Positions 25,004-34,315 of a DNA stretch of 64,000 nt are shown one piece after another; within the stretch, counting starts at the first letter, position 1; each line of letters opens with the position of its first letter. Both the position numbers and the translations under genes were made by a program. Below the pieces are notes generated by a model. That model ran no database searches and had not been told where the DNA came from. It was given only the letters and a program-made list of their open reading frames with translations. The stretch comes from Cumulibacter sp047975195 (GTDB lineage: Bacteria; Actinomycetota; Actinomycetes; Mycobacteriales; Antricoccaceae): positions 21,279-85,278 of the forward strand of contig JBKEDB010000054.1 of assembly GCA_047975195.1 (NCBI GenBank), read 5' to 3'.

Positions 25004-26344
25004 CTAGAGTTCTTCGTACTTCGCATTCAGCGCGGACAGCTTCGCCAGGAAGTTCTCGTAGCCGCGGTAAATCAGCTCCACCCCGTGCAAGGTGGAGGTT
25101 CCATCCGCGGCGAGCGCTGCGATGAGGTACGAGAATCCGCCACGCAGATCGGGGATAACCAGCTCTGCGCCGTGTAACTGCGCGGGGCCGCTAATCACCG
25201 CCGAATGCGAGAAGTTGCGCTGCCCGAACCGGCAGGTCGACCCGCCGAGACACTCGCGGTATACTTGAATGTGCGCGCCCATCGTATTGAGCGCTTGAGT
25301 GAAGCCGAGCCGGTTCTCGTACACGGTCTCGTGCACGATCGACAGGCCCTCGGCCTGGGTGAGCGCCACGACAAGGGGCTGCTGCCAATCCGTCTGGAAC
25401 CCGGGCGCGACGTTCGTTTCGATCGCCACGGCGTTAAGTTGTCCGCCCTCGGGACACCAGAATCGAATCGACTTCGCTGAGCCGTTTCCGCCGTCGTTCA
25501 CCTCGAACTGGCCGCCGACCTGGCGAAATACGTTCAGGAAGGTCAGCATCGGTTCCTGCTCGGCGCCGACGACCGTGATATCGCCTTTGGTCGCGAGCGC
25601 TGCACATGCCCACGACGCTGCCTCAAGGCGGTCGGTGAGCGCCCAATGATCGAAACCGGTCAGCTCCGCAACGCCCTCGATGCGTACGACGCGGTTGCTG
25701 TGCACGGTGATCTGGGCGCCCATTTTCTGCAGGATGCAGATCAGGTCCATGATCTCCGGTTCGACTGCAGCGTTGCGTAGTTCGGTGGTGCCGGTGGCCA
25801 GTACCGCCGACAACAGCACCTGTTCGGTCGCACCGACGCTGGGGAAACTCAACTCGATCTGGGTACCGCGTAGCCCGCCGGGGGCGTCGATGTACAAGCC
25901 ATCGCTCTCTTTGCGGACCTTCGCGCCCATTTGCCGCAGCGCGTCCAGGTGGAAGTCAATCGGACGGTCGCCGATCTTGCAGCCACCCAGGTCTGGGATG
26001 AACGCCCGTCCGAGCCGATGGATCAGTGGCCCGCACATCAGGATCGGGATCCGGCTGGACCCTGCGTGCACGTTGAGTTCGGCCGGTTCGGCGTGATCGA
26101 CCCGGCCCGGATCCATCGTCAAGGCTCCGTCGCTGCGCTCCACTCCCACACCGTGCAGTTTCAGCAAGCCCGAGACGACATCGACATCCACGACGTTCGG
26201 GACGTTACGGAGCGTGCTCGGGGTGTTACCGAGGAGGGCCGCAACCATCGCCTTCGGGACAAGGTTCTTGGCTCCGCGAACAACGACCTCACCAGTGAGC
26301 GGGGTGCCACCGATAACCCTCAGAGAGGAGGCGCTGATCGTCAC
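25004..26344 (-). CDS. murA: UDP-N-acetylglucosamine 1-carboxyvinyltransferase
   Basis: First committed step of peptidoglycan synthesis: transfers enolpyruvate from PEP to UDP-GlcNAc. The 446-residue protein has two EPSP-synthase-type lobes. GAKNLVPKAMVAALLG holds the Lys-Asn pair, and DLGGCKIGDRPIDFHL holds the active-site Cys (the fosfomycin target in MurA; mycobacteria have Asp here). Start is GTG 26344. Because it stands apart from cell-wall genes and differs from textbook MurA in places, a second MurA-like paralogue elsewhere is possible. Confidence 0.88.
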   Translation of the reverse strand: MTISASSLRVIGGTPLTGEVVVRGAKNLVPKAMVAALLGNTPSTLRNVPNVVDVDVVSGLLKLHGVGVERSDGALTMDPGRVDHAEPAELNVHAGSSRIPILMCGPLIHRLGRAFIPDLGGCKIGDRPIDFHLDALRQMGAKVRKESDGLYIDAPGGLRGTQIELSFPSVGATEQVLLSAVLATGTTELRNAAVEPEIMDLICILQKMGAQITVHSNRVVRIEGVAELTGFDHWALTDRLEAASWACAALATKGDITVVGAEQEPMLTFLNVFRQVGGQFEVNDGGNGSAKSIRFWCPEGGQLNAVAIETNVAPGFQTDWQQPLVVALTQAEGLSIVHETVYENRLGFTQALNTMGAHIQVYRECLGGSTCRFGQRNFSHSAVISGPAQLHGAELVIPDLRGGFSYLIAALAADGTSTLHGVELIYRGYENFLAKLSALNAKYEEL

Positions 26345-26403
26345 CTAAGAACTCCATTCCGTCACCATCGAATTCAACTGCTCTATGGTGCCACGGCTTT
26401 CGT

Positions 26404-27252
26404 TCAGATGCGGCAGGCAACGATGTCGGTGACGAGGATCGCTCGCGCCCCCAACGACCACAGTTCGTCCATGATCGAGTTCGTCTGTTCACTGGGCACC
26501 ATCGCCCGGACGGCGAACCACCCCTCGTCGTGCAGCGGCGAGACCGTCGGTGACTGCAGACCTGGGGTTACCGCTGCGGCCGCGTCGAGGCTCTCGCCCC
26601 GGATGTCGTAGTCGAGCATGACGTACCGACGCGCTACCAGCACGCCTTGCAGGCGACGCAGCAACTGCTGCACGGCCGGCTCTTCTGCCACACCCTCGCG
26701 CCCGATCAACGTGGCTTCGCTGACGAGCAAAGGCTCGTCGCCAACAATCTTCAGCCCCGCAGTGCGCAGCGTGGTGCCGGTTTCAACGACGTCCGCGACG
26801 GCGTCGGCAACACCGAGTCGAATCGCCGTCTCGACCGCCCCGTCGAGGCGCACGATCTTGGCGTCGATTCCGCGCTGCTTCAGGATGTCGGCCATGACCC
26901 CGGCGTACGCCGTGGCTATTCGCTTACCGGCGAGGTCCGCTAACGAATTGATGGTGTTCGGCTCGGCCGCCAGACGAAACGTCGATGCGCCGAACCCGAG
27001 TGGAAGCACCTCGGTGGCGTCCGTACCCGAGTCGATCAGCAGGTCTCGGCCGGTGATGCCCAGGTCCAGCGTGCCCTCTCCGACATACACGGCGATGTCA
27101 CGCGGGCGCAGATAGAAGAACTCGACGTCGTTCTGCGGGTCGAGGATGGCCAGTTCCTTGCTCGTGGAGCGCTGGCGGTAGCCGGCCTCCTTCAGCATGG
27201 TCGCGGCGGCGTCGGCCAATGAGCCCTTGTTCGGGACGGCGATGCGCAGCAT
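26404..27252 (-). CDS. hisG: ATP phosphoribosyltransferase
   Basis: First step of histidine synthesis, condensing ATP and PRPP; feedback-inhibited by histidine. The 282-residue long-form enzyme has the catalytic part (1-210, with RIAVPNKGSLADAAATMLKEAGY and the PRPP loop DAVADVVETGTTLRTAGL) and the C-terminal ACT-like regulatory domain (~211-282). It starts at ATG 27252, 20 bases after hisE, and ends the long minus-strand train. Confidence 0.96.
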   Translation of the reverse strand: MLRIAVPNKGSLADAAATMLKEAGYRQRSTSKELAILDPQNDVEFFYLRPRDIAVYVGEGTLDLGITGRDLLIDSGTDATEVLPLGFGASTFRLAAEPNTINSLADLAGKRIATAYAGVMADILKQRGIDAKIVRLDGAVETAIRLGVADAVADVVETGTTLRTAGLKIVGDEPLLVSEATLIGREGVAEEPAVQQLLRRLQGVLVARRYVMLDYDIRGESLDAAAAVTPGLQSPTVSPLHDEGWFAVRAMVPSEQTNSIMDELWSLGARAILVTDIVACRI

Positions 27253-27272
27253 GGGAGTGGTCCTGCTCCGTT

Positions 27273-27536
27273 TCAGAGGTACTTGTAGACGTCGGACATG
27301 GGGATACCGCGCGCGATCATCAAGACCTGCACACGATAGAGCAATTGGGAGATCTCCTCAGCCGCCCGATCCGTGTCCTCATGCTCGGCCGCCATCCAGG
27401 ATTCAGCAGCTTCCTCGACGACCTTCTTTCCGGCCTCGTGTACGCCGGCCTGCACGGCCGCTACGGTGCCCGAGCCCTCGGCCGACTCGGCAACCTTCTG
27501 CTGGAGCTCTGTATAGAGCTCGTCGAATGACTTCAC
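27273..27536 (-). CDS. hisE: Phosphoribosyl-ATP pyrophosphatase
   Basis: Second step of histidine synthesis: hydrolyses PR-ATP to PR-AMP. An 87-residue all-alpha protein with the MazG-like metal site (KVVEEAAESWMAAEHED, where the Glu residues and Asp bind Mg). Start GTG 27536 overlaps the ribH stop by 4 bases (GTGA). The hisE-hisG pair behind the riboflavin genes is a standard actinobacterial order. Confidence 0.95.
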   Translation of the reverse strand: MKSFDELYTELQQKVAESAEGSGTVAAVQAGVHEAGKKVVEEAAESWMAAEHEDTDRAAEEISQLLYRVQVLMIARGIPMSDVYKYL

Positions 27537-28012
27537 TTCTCTCCTCGTAGCCCGGCGAGCGTGATCGCCGTGTCGATGGCGGCGTGTGCCGCCTCGTAGC
27601 CCTTGTCCTCGGTAGAACCCGGCGCGCCACTACGTGCGAGCGCCTCCTCCATGGTGTTACAGGTGAGTACGCCGTTGCCGATCGGGGTTCCCTCATCCAA
27701 CGCGATGCGGGTCAGCCCGGCGGTGACCGAGTCGCACACGTACTCGAAGTGCGGCGTACCCCCGCGGATGACCGCCCCGAGCGCGACGACGGCGTCGTGG
27801 GTGCGAGCGAGCTGCTGCACGATGACGGGCAACTCGATCGCGCCGGCAACGTGCACCACCTTCGGCGTGGACACCGAGCAGTCACGCGCACAATCGAGTG
27901 CTCGCGACAGCATGGTCTGTACCAGATCGGCGTTCCAGCGCGTCGCGACTATCGCCAGGCTCAGACCTGAGGCATCGAGGTTGGCTGAGGTGGGTCGGCC
28001 CTCGCCACTCAC
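27533..28012 (-). CDS. ribH: 6,7-dimethyl-8-ribityllumazine synthase
   Basis: Penultimate step of riboflavin synthesis. The 159-residue protein shows VATRWNADLVQTMLSRALD, VHVAGAIELPVIVQQLART (substrate loop), ALGAVIRGGTPHFEYVCDSVTAGL (phosphate site and catalytic His) and IGNGVLTCNTMEEAL. Likely forms an icosahedral or pentameric assembly as in the family. GTG 28012 overlaps the ribBA stop (GTGA). Confidence 0.97.
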   Translation of the reverse strand: MSGEGRPTSANLDASGLSLAIVATRWNADLVQTMLSRALDCARDCSVSTPKVVHVAGAIELPVIVQQLARTHDAVVALGAVIRGGTPHFEYVCDSVTAGLTRIALDEGTPIGNGVLTCNTMEEALARSGAPGSTEDKGYEAAHAAIDTAITLAGLRGEK

Positions 28013-29253
28013 GGCAGGATTCCCGGTTCCGCGCCCTCCGGCAGTCCCTCGAGCTGATGGCCCATCCGGTCGCGTTTGGTGGTCAGGTAGGCGATGTTGT
28101 GCGGATTGACGCTCAACGGCAACGGAACACGTCCGGTGATCTTGAGCCCATACCCCTCCAGCCCCGCCCGTTTGCCGGGGTTGTTGGTCAGCAACCGCAT
28201 CGACTTAATCCCGAGGTCGGCGAGGATCTGCGCGCCAGTGCCGTAGTCACGGCCATCGACCGGCAGCCCGAGATCGACGTTGGCGTCGACCGTGTCGGCG
28301 CCCTGGTCTTGAAGCTGATACGCCTGCAACTTGTGCAGCAGACCGATTCCGCGGCCCTCGTGCCCGCGAATGTAGAGCACGACGCCCTTGCCCTCGGCCG
28401 CGACGGCCTGCATCGCGGCATGCAATTGCGGGCCACAGTCGCAGCGAAGTGAGGCAAAGACATCCCCAGTGAGGCATTCGGAATGCACTCGCACCAGGAT
28501 GTCCTCGCCGTCACCGAGATCCCCGTACACCAGGGCCACGTGTTCGACCTCATCGAATTGGGTGTCGTACCCAACGGCAGTGAACTCACCGTATTCGGTC
28601 GGCATTCTCGCCTCGGCGACGCGCTCGACGTGCTTCTCGCTGCGGCGGCGGTAGGCGATCAGATCGGCGATAGAGATGAGCGTGAGGTCATGCTCGTTCG
28701 CGAAGACGCTCAGTTCGTCCAGCCGCGCCATATCGCCAACGTCCTTCTGCGACACGATCTCGCAGATAGCGCCCACGGGCTCGAGTCCGGCGAGACGGCA
28801 GAGGTCGACAGACGCCTCGGTGTGGCCGGCGCGCCGCAGCACGCCACCGTCACGAGCCCGCAGCGGTACGACGTGACCGGGCCGGCGGAAATCGCTACGA
28901 ATAGCGTTCGGTCGAGCGAGTTCACGGATGGTATGCGCACGGTCAACCGCACTGATTCCGGTGGTGATGCCATCACTGGCATCCACGGTGACCGTGTACG
29001 CCGTGGAATGCTTGTCCTGGTTCGTGTGGAACATCGGCGGGAGGTCGAGGCGCTCGCACGCGTCATCGGTCATCGGGACGCAGATGTAACCGGAGGTGTA
29101 CCGGACCATGAAGCCGACGAGTTCGGGAGTCGCCTTCTCGGCGGCGAAAATGAGATCGCCTTCGTTCTCCCGGTCCTCGTCATCGACGACAACGATCGCC
29201 TTGCCCGCGCGCAGGTCGTCAATGGCCTGCTCGATGCTGTCAAAGTCTCTCAC
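28009..29253 (-). CDS. ribBA: Bifunctional DHBP synthase / GTP cyclohydrolase II
   Basis: Makes the two precursors of riboflavin. Residues 1-200: 3,4-dihydroxy-2-butanone-4-phosphate synthase with VVDDEDRENEGDLIFAAE, TSGYICVPM and RPGHVVPLRA. Residues 205-414: GTP cyclohydrolase II with VRVHSECLTGDVFASLRCDCG (three Zn Cys) and GHEGRGIGLLHKLQAYQLQD. I choose GTG 29253 because it gives the 4-base GTGA overlap with ribE; a TTG at 29259 is two codons earlier. Confidence 0.96.
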   Translation of the reverse strand: MRDFDSIEQAIDDLRAGKAIVVVDDEDRENEGDLIFAAEKATPELVGFMVRYTSGYICVPMTDDACERLDLPPMFHTNQDKHSTAYTVTVDASDGITTGISAVDRAHTIRELARPNAIRSDFRRPGHVVPLRARDGGVLRRAGHTEASVDLCRLAGLEPVGAICEIVSQKDVGDMARLDELSVFANEHDLTLISIADLIAYRRRSEKHVERVAEARMPTEYGEFTAVGYDTQFDEVEHVALVYGDLGDGEDILVRVHSECLTGDVFASLRCDCGPQLHAAMQAVAAEGKGVVLYIRGHEGRGIGLLHKLQAYQLQDQGADTVDANVDLGLPVDGRDYGTGAQILADLGIKSMRLLTNNPGKRAGLEGYGLKITGRVPLPLSVNPHNIAYLTTKRDRMGHQLEGLPEGAEPGILP

Positions 29254-29888
29254 TGCCAACGTCCTGCCTCATTGTGTGACGGCGCCCTGCTCGCCAGCGC
29301 CCGCTCGACGTACTTTGCCAGTACGTCGACTTCCAGATTCACCCGATCTCCCTGTGTGCGCTCGCCGAGGGTGGTGAGCTTCAACGTTGTGGGGATCAAC
29401 GAGACCTCGAACCAAGGATCTTCGGCGTCCGCTCCACTGGCGGCACTCACGGTCAGCGATACGCCGTCGATCGTGATGGATCCCTTTTCCACGACGTACT
29501 TCGCGAGTTCGGGCGGTAGCGAAAATCGCAGCACATCCCATTTCCCGTGCGAGTCGCGATGTAGGAGGGTCCCGACACCGTCAACGTGCCCCTGCACGAT
29601 ATGTCCGGCCAACCGGCCCCCGGCAGGCATGGCGCGTTCCAGGTTGACCTGTCCACCCGCACGTAGCGCGCCGAGGCTGGAGCGGTCCAAGGTCTCGCCC
29701 ATCACATCAGCGGTGAATCCGGCGGCGTCGTGCGCAACCACGGTCAAACAGACGCCATTCACGGCGATGGAAGCCCCATGTACGGCGTCGGAGGCCACCA
29801 GCGGCGCCTCGATCCTGATGTCGACGTTCTCCCCATCGTGGGTCAGCGAGGATACCGTGCCGATTTCTTCGACGATTCCAGTGAACAC
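29250..29888 (-). CDS. ribE: Riboflavin synthase alpha subunit
   Basis: Dismutates two lumazines to riboflavin. The 212-residue protein has two homologous lumazine-binding barrels, each beginning with a form of FTGIVEE/GHIVQGHVDGVG; GVCLTVV and DGVSLTVS are the paired motifs. Start is GTG 29888 (VFTGIVEEIG), 4 bases after ribD. Member of ribD-ribE-ribBA-ribH. Confidence 0.96.
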   Translation of the reverse strand: MFTGIVEEIGTVSSLTHDGENVDIRIEAPLVASDAVHGASIAVNGVCLTVVAHDAAGFTADVMGETLDRSSLGALRAGGQVNLERAMPAGGRLAGHIVQGHVDGVGTLLHRDSHGKWDVLRFSLPPELAKYVVEKGSITIDGVSLTVSAASGADAEDPWFEVSLIPTTLKLTTLGERTQGDRVNLEVDVLAKYVERALASRAPSHNEAGRWQ

Positions 29889-29892
29889 GTTC

Positions 29893-31050
29893 CTACTTCC
29901 CTCTCGGTGGTACATGACGGCGGACTGCCCTCACGAGGACGTCATCGCCGCTGCGAGTCACGTCGGCGATCTGCAGATTCAGGGCGTCATCGATACTGCT
30001 TACACCGTAGCCCCGTAACGCAGGCCACATTCCGCTCACCAGGAGCTTCGGGGCGAGATACGTCTGGACCTCGTCGATCAGATCGGCCGCCGCGAAGGTC
30101 CCCGCCACGCTCGGCCCGCCCTCCACGAGCACGGTGAGGATGCCGCGCCGACCGAGTTCAGTCAGCAACGCGTATAGGTCGACGCCCTCGTGGAGGTCCC
30201 CGGGCGACAGCCAGAGGTCACACGCCGCGCGTCCGTTGTTGTGGTGATCGATCGAACGCTGGCGCAGGACGTCGACGCGGTGGTGCGCGGCTGCGGGCCC
30301 GAGCGCGATCAACGTCGGAATCTGGCCGTCGAGAATCTTCGCGTGCTGCGGGAGCTGACCGCTCCCGGTCACCACGATTCGCAGGGGTTGACGTCCACGG
30401 AGTCCACCGTGTTCGTCGCGGGCGCTGAGGGCCGCGTCATCGATGCGGACGGTGCCGGCTCCCACCAGAATGGCGTCGACGCGTTCGCGGAGGTCGTGTA
30501 CAGCGGCGCGTGATTGCGGACCAGTGATCCACCGGCTGGACCCGTCTGACGCAGCAATCTGCCCGTCCAGACTCTGCGCGACCTTCCAGATCACGTAGGG
30601 CCGGCCGGTTCGTTGGTGGTGTAGCCACCCGCGCAACGCACCACCCTCAGCGTCGTCGCTGCTGACACCGGCAGTGACTGCGATGCCTGCTTCGGCGAGA
30701 CGTTGATGTCCGCCGCCGGCTTGATCGGTCGGTTCGGCGACCGCATACGCGACCGCTGAGATGCCTGCCGTGATGATCGCGTCCGCGCACGGGCCGGTAC
30801 GGCCGGTGTGTGCGCACGGTTCGAGGGTGCACACCAATAAGGCACCACGCGCGGCGTCACCGGCCTCACGCAGCGCCATGATTTCGGCGTGCGCACCACC
30901 AGGGCGCTGGGTATGCCCACGGCCCACCACGACGTTGTCCCGGATAACGACTGCGCCTACCGGCGGATTCGGGCTGGAGAGCCCCTGGGCCAGCACACCC
31001 TCCCGCAGGGCCTCGACCATCCAGGTCTCGTAGGCAGCCAGTTTGTTCAT
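29893..31050 (-). CDS. ribD: Bifunctional riboflavin deaminase/reductase RibD
   Basis: Deaminates and reduces the pyrimidine intermediate of riboflavin synthesis. Deaminase domain (1-145): NPPVGAVVI, GGAHAEIMAL (Zn His/catalytic Glu) and CTLEPCAHTGRTGPCADAI (Zn Cys pair). Reductase domain (~150-385): KVAQSLDGQIAASDGSSRWITG, AILVGAGTVRIDD and TVLVEGGPSVAGTF. ATG 31050 is used; GTG 31056, two codons earlier, overlaps the rpe stop as GTGA and is equally plausible. No FMN riboswitch precedes the gene; it follows rpe directly. Confidence 0.95.
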   Translation of the reverse strand: MNKLAAYETWMVEALREGVLAQGLSSPNPPVGAVVIRDNVVVGRGHTQRPGGAHAEIMALREAGDAARGALLVCTLEPCAHTGRTGPCADAIITAGISAVAYAVAEPTDQAGGGHQRLAEAGIAVTAGVSSDDAEGGALRGWLHHQRTGRPYVIWKVAQSLDGQIAASDGSSRWITGPQSRAAVHDLRERVDAILVGAGTVRIDDAALSARDEHGGLRGRQPLRIVVTGSGQLPQHAKILDGQIPTLIALGPAAAHHRVDVLRQRSIDHHNNGRAACDLWLSPGDLHEGVDLYALLTELGRRGILTVLVEGGPSVAGTFAAADLIDEVQTYLAPKLLVSGMWPALRGYGVSSIDDALNLQIADVTRSGDDVLVRAVRRHVPPRGK

Positions 31051-31052
31051 CT

Positions 31053-31742
31053 TCACGATGCCGCTGCGGCCTGATGGCGAAGGGCGCGGACCGCCTGCGC
31101 CGGATCTTCGGCGCCGTACACAGCGCTGCCGGCGACAAAGCAATCGGCGCCCGCAGCTGCCGCACGCTCGATCGTGGCGGCGTTAACGCCACCATCTACC
31201 TCGACCAGCAGGTTCAGATGACCGGAATCAACAGCGCGTCGTGCGGCGGCAATCTTCTCGATCATCGCGTCGATGAACGCCTGCCCGCCAAAGCCAGGCT
31301 CGACCGTCATGATCAGCAGCGTGTCGAACTCGGTGAGTACCTCTCGGTAGTCCTGCAACGCGGTACCCGGCTTGAGCGCGAGTCCCGCTTTCGCGCCCTC
31401 AGCTCGAATCGCGCGTGCGGTTTGCACAGGATCATCGGCAGCCTCGATGTGAAAGGTCACGTTGTGCGCGCCCAGCGTCGCGTAACCCGGAGCCCATCGA
31501 TCGGGGTCGGAAATCATCAGGTGGCAGTCGAGGGGGATGTCGGTGGCGGCGCGGATGCTCTTCACCACCGGCCCACCGATGGTCAGGTTGGGGACGAAAT
31601 GCGCGTCCATGACGTCCACGTGTAGCCAGTCGCTGCCGGCTACCCGATCGATCTCGTCGGCCAGCCGGGCGAAGTCTGCCGACAAAATGCTCGGCGCGAT
31701 CATCGGCTGACCGGTGCCCGTGTGCTGGGCGGCGTACTGCAT
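31053..31742 (-). CDS. rpe: Ribulose-phosphate 3-epimerase
   Basis: Interconverts ribulose 5-phosphate and xylulose 5-phosphate (pentose phosphate pathway). The 229-residue TIM barrel shows IAPSILSADFARLADEID, DWLHVDVMDAHFVPNLTIGG, LDCHLMI, MTVEPGFGGQAFI and VDGGVNAATI. ATG 31742 has AGGGG 6 bases upstream; the match to the family begins at residue ~15. The link with ribD is typical, since ribulose 5-phosphate is a riboflavin precursor. Confidence 0.96.
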   Translation of the reverse strand: MQYAAQHTGTGQPMIAPSILSADFARLADEIDRVAGSDWLHVDVMDAHFVPNLTIGGPVVKSIRAATDIPLDCHLMISDPDRWAPGYATLGAHNVTFHIEAADDPVQTARAIRAEGAKAGLALKPGTALQDYREVLTEFDTLLIMTVEPGFGGQAFIDAMIEKIAAARRAVDSGHLNLLVEVDGGVNAATIERAAAAGADCFVAGSAVYGAEDPAQAVRALRHQAAAAS

Positions 31743-31859
31743 ACGTATCCCCTGATTGTCGATTCAACAACTATTGGATCACACTGCGCGCGCGATCGGC
31801 TCGCTCGCCGTCCCTGCTGGTGCGCCCATAACACCACGCGCGACGCCGACATTCCCCAC

Positions 31860-31876
31860 CGTTCGAGTTCCGAACG
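31860..31876 (-). terminator. Small inverted repeat between rsmB and rpe
   Basis: CGTTCG-AGTTC-CGAACG (6-base arms) in the 157-base gap between rsmB and rpe. The gap is the longest inside this gene train and may hold a partial terminator and a promoter for rpe, but no clear -10/-35 pair was found. Confidence 0.25.
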
Positions 31877-31899
31877 CGCGGTACACCTTCCCGACAACA

Positions 31900-33384
31900 T
31901 CACCTGTGTTCAGGCGTGCCGATCAGGCAGATGAACATCGCGTCGGTGCCGTGCCGATGCGGCCACAATTGCACCCACGGACCATCACCTAGGTCGGGCA
32001 CTCCAGCCAGCAGTGGGCGTACGTCGATCAACCGGGACAGGTCCCCGATGACAGCGCGCACCACCGCGCGGGTTTCCGCAACGTGCGGACTGCACGTGAC
32101 GTACCCGACCACGCCGCCCGGGCGAACAATCCGCAGCGCCGAGGTCAGCAGCTCACGCTGCAAGGCCGTCAGTGCGGGAATATCGGACGCTTGACGTCGC
32201 CACCGTGATTCGGGGCGACGGCGCAACGCACCCAACCCGGAGCACGGTGCATCAACCAGAACCCGGTCAACGCTGGAGTCGGCCAGCGGCGCCTCTCGTC
32301 CGTCACCGATCACCACATCTGCGGGAAATCCGCGAACTGTCCGCTCGACCAGCCGTGCGCGATGCGGCGCCACTTCATTAGCCAGCACCCGCGCGCCGCG
32401 TTCACCTGCGATGGCCGCCAACAGGCCGGCCTTCCCGCCCGGCCCAGCACAAAGGTCGACCCATTGCTCATCACGACCATCGATCACCGCGCCGGCCAAC
32501 GCCAGAGCAGCCAACTGGCTGCCCTCGTCTTGCACGGCCGCTGAACCGCTGCGAATCTGCGGGACTCCCGCTGGGTCGCCAGAATCCATATATACCGCGA
32601 AAGGTGAGTACTCTCCTTCGACCCCGCCGGCGACGTCAGCGAGCTCGGCGCGGCCGACGCGACCGGGGCGGGCAGCGAGGTGGACCACGGGTCGCTCGTC
32701 GTCAGCTGCCAATGCGGATTCGAGTTCGGCGTAGTCGCCACCGAGCGAATCGTTGAACGCAGCGGCTATCCATTTCGGGTGCGAATACGCTACGGCCAGA
32801 TGCCCCACAGGGTCGTCATTTCGATCCGGTGCGACACGCTCAATCCATTCGCTGTGCGAGCGATAGCCGATCTTGCGCAGTAACGCGTTCACGAACCCCG
32901 ATTGTCCCTGCGAGAGCACACCGTACGTCGCACCCACTGTGGCGGACACCGCCGCATGGGGTGCGATCCGGGTCCGTAGCAGTTGATACGCACCCAGCCT
33001 GATCGCGTCGAGAACGTCGTCATCCAGGTCCTCCACCGGCCTGCTGGAGACTACGTCAATGACCCGATCCAGCAGGCCGGCCGCGCGCAACGTCCCGTAC
33101 GTCAATTCAGTGGCGAGCGCCGCATCGCGCGGGTCCAGACCGGCGGCACGGATGCGATCCGGCAGCACCAGATTCGCGTACGCGTCACGTTCACTGACTG
33201 CCCGCAATACGTCGTACGCGACCTTGCGAGGCGCCGCACCCACGGCCAGGCGTCGGCCACGCGAACCACGCGGCACGGACCCGCCCTGCGCTCGACCTGC
33301 TGGCTGAGGAGACCGACCGCGTCGTTTGCCATTATCGCTATGATCGCGAGCGTTCGATCCGTCGCGCCGGCCGTCGTGGCTCAT
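31900..33384 (-). CDS. rsmB: 16S rRNA (cytosine-C5)-methyltransferase RsmB
   Basis: Methylates C967 of 16S rRNA. The 494-residue protein has an Arg/Gly-rich N-terminal tail (1-50), a NusB-like RNA-binding domain (~55-190) and the SAM-dependent domain with DLCAGPGGKAGLLAAIA, VDAPCSGLGALRRRPESRWRR and the catalytic Cys in YVTCSPHVAET. ATG 33384 overlaps the fmt stop by 4 bases. The frame is open upstream inside fmt but without similarity. Confidence 0.95.
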   Translation of the reverse strand: MSHDGRRDGSNARDHSDNGKRRGRSPQPAGRAQGGSVPRGSRGRRLAVGAAPRKVAYDVLRAVSERDAYANLVLPDRIRAAGLDPRDAALATELTYGTLRAAGLLDRVIDVVSSRPVEDLDDDVLDAIRLGAYQLLRTRIAPHAAVSATVGATYGVLSQGQSGFVNALLRKIGYRSHSEWIERVAPDRNDDPVGHLAVAYSHPKWIAAAFNDSLGGDYAELESALAADDERPVVHLAARPGRVGRAELADVAGGVEGEYSPFAVYMDSGDPAGVPQIRSGSAAVQDEGSQLAALALAGAVIDGRDEQWVDLCAGPGGKAGLLAAIAGERGARVLANEVAPHRARLVERTVRGFPADVVIGDGREAPLADSSVDRVLVDAPCSGLGALRRRPESRWRRQASDIPALTALQRELLTSALRIVRPGGVVGYVTCSPHVAETRAVVRAVIGDLSRLIDVRPLLAGVPDLGDGPWVQLWPHRHGTDAMFICLIGTPEHR

Positions 33385-34313
33385 CCTCTGGTCTCCCCCA
33401 CGGACATGCCGCTGGCCAAGCGCGCCCCGCGCGCGAAGTCCGCGGCCGACATCGGACGCTTCCCCTGTGGCTGCACCTCTCCGAGGCGCACAGCGCCTTC
33501 GGCGCATCCCACAATGACCTCGCGTTTCGTGACGACGAGCTCACCGGCGGGCACCTGCTCATCGATCGCCTCGAGGACGGACAATCGCAGCCGCTGCCCG
33601 GCGATCATGCACCACGCGCCAGGCGCTGGGGCCGCCGATCGCACCAACCGATCGACCTCGAGGGCGGTCCGGGAGAAATCGACGTGCACGTCCTCGACCA
33701 GGATCTTCGGCGCAAGCATGACCCCCTCTGCCGGCTGCGGGCGAGCAAACGACGTACCAGCGGCAATATCGTCCAAGGTTTTCCGCAGCATCGGCGCGCC
33801 GTCCATCGCCAACCGGCCCAACAACTCCCCCGCAGTCGCGCGCGGCGGTGTGTCGAAACCCAGTTCATCGAAGATCGGCCCCGTATCCAGACCCGCTTCG
33901 AGTTGGAAAGTACAGGCGCCAATCCGCTCGTCGCCCGCAGCGATCGCGTGCTGGACAGGTGCAGCGCCGCGCCAACGCGGCAGCAAGGAGAAGTGCAAGT
34001 TCACCCAGCCGTGCCGCGGAATCCTCAACGTCGATGCTGGCACCAATCCGCCGTACGCAACGATTGCCGCCACATCCAGCTCAAGCGCACTCAACTGCTC
34101 GGCGACCGCCGGATCCCGCAATGACGCGGGCTGCAGCAGGTCAATCCCCAATTCGTCTGCACGCTGCCCGACCTCACTGCGGTGCACTTTGCGACCGCGG
34201 CCGGAACGGGTATCTGGCCGCGTGAGCACCGCGACAACGTCATGCGCAGAGGCAACCAAAGCATTCAACGACGGTACGGCGACCTCCGGCGTACCGGCGA
34301 ACAAGACGCGCAT
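33381..34313 (-). CDS. fmt: Methionyl-tRNA formyltransferase
   Basis: Formylates initiator Met-tRNA using 10-formyl-THF. The 310-residue protein has the formyltransferase domain (1-200) with LFAGTPEVAVPSLNALV, IVAYGGLVPASTL and the SLLP loop in NLHFSLLPRWRGAAPVQHAI, and the C-terminal OB-like tRNA-binding domain (~205-310). It starts 2 bases after def, as usual for the def-fmt pair. Confidence 0.97.
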   Translation of the reverse strand: MRVLFAGTPEVAVPSLNALVASAHDVVAVLTRPDTRSGRGRKVHRSEVGQRADELGIDLLQPASLRDPAVAEQLSALELDVAAIVAYGGLVPASTLRIPRHGWVNLHFSLLPRWRGAAPVQHAIAAGDERIGACTFQLEAGLDTGPIFDELGFDTPPRATAGELLGRLAMDGAPMLRKTLDDIAAGTSFARPQPAEGVMLAPKILVEDVHVDFSRTALEVDRLVRSAAPAPGAWCMIAGQRLRLSVLEAIDEQVPAGELVVTKREVIVGCAEGAVRLGEVQPQGKRPMSAADFARGARLASGMSVGETRG

Positions 34314-34315
34314 CG

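Noticed and set aside
28483..30018. Long open frame (511 codons) on the plus strand across ribBA and ribE
   Set aside because: It is the mirror frame of well-conserved riboflavin genes on the minus strand; it has no ribosome binding site and no recognisable domain. Frames of this kind are common in GC-rich DNA. The same applies to 12250-13524, 32983-34347 and 35953-36855.
29893..31143. Longer RibD with a 31-residue Arg-rich extension
   Set aside because: The extension lies inside rpe in another frame and is not like RibD; starts at 31050 or 31056 fit the coupling with rpe.
31743..31899. Possible FMN riboswitch before the riboflavin genes
   Set aside because: None of the conserved RFN-element strings are present here or in front of ribD, which overlaps or abuts rpe.
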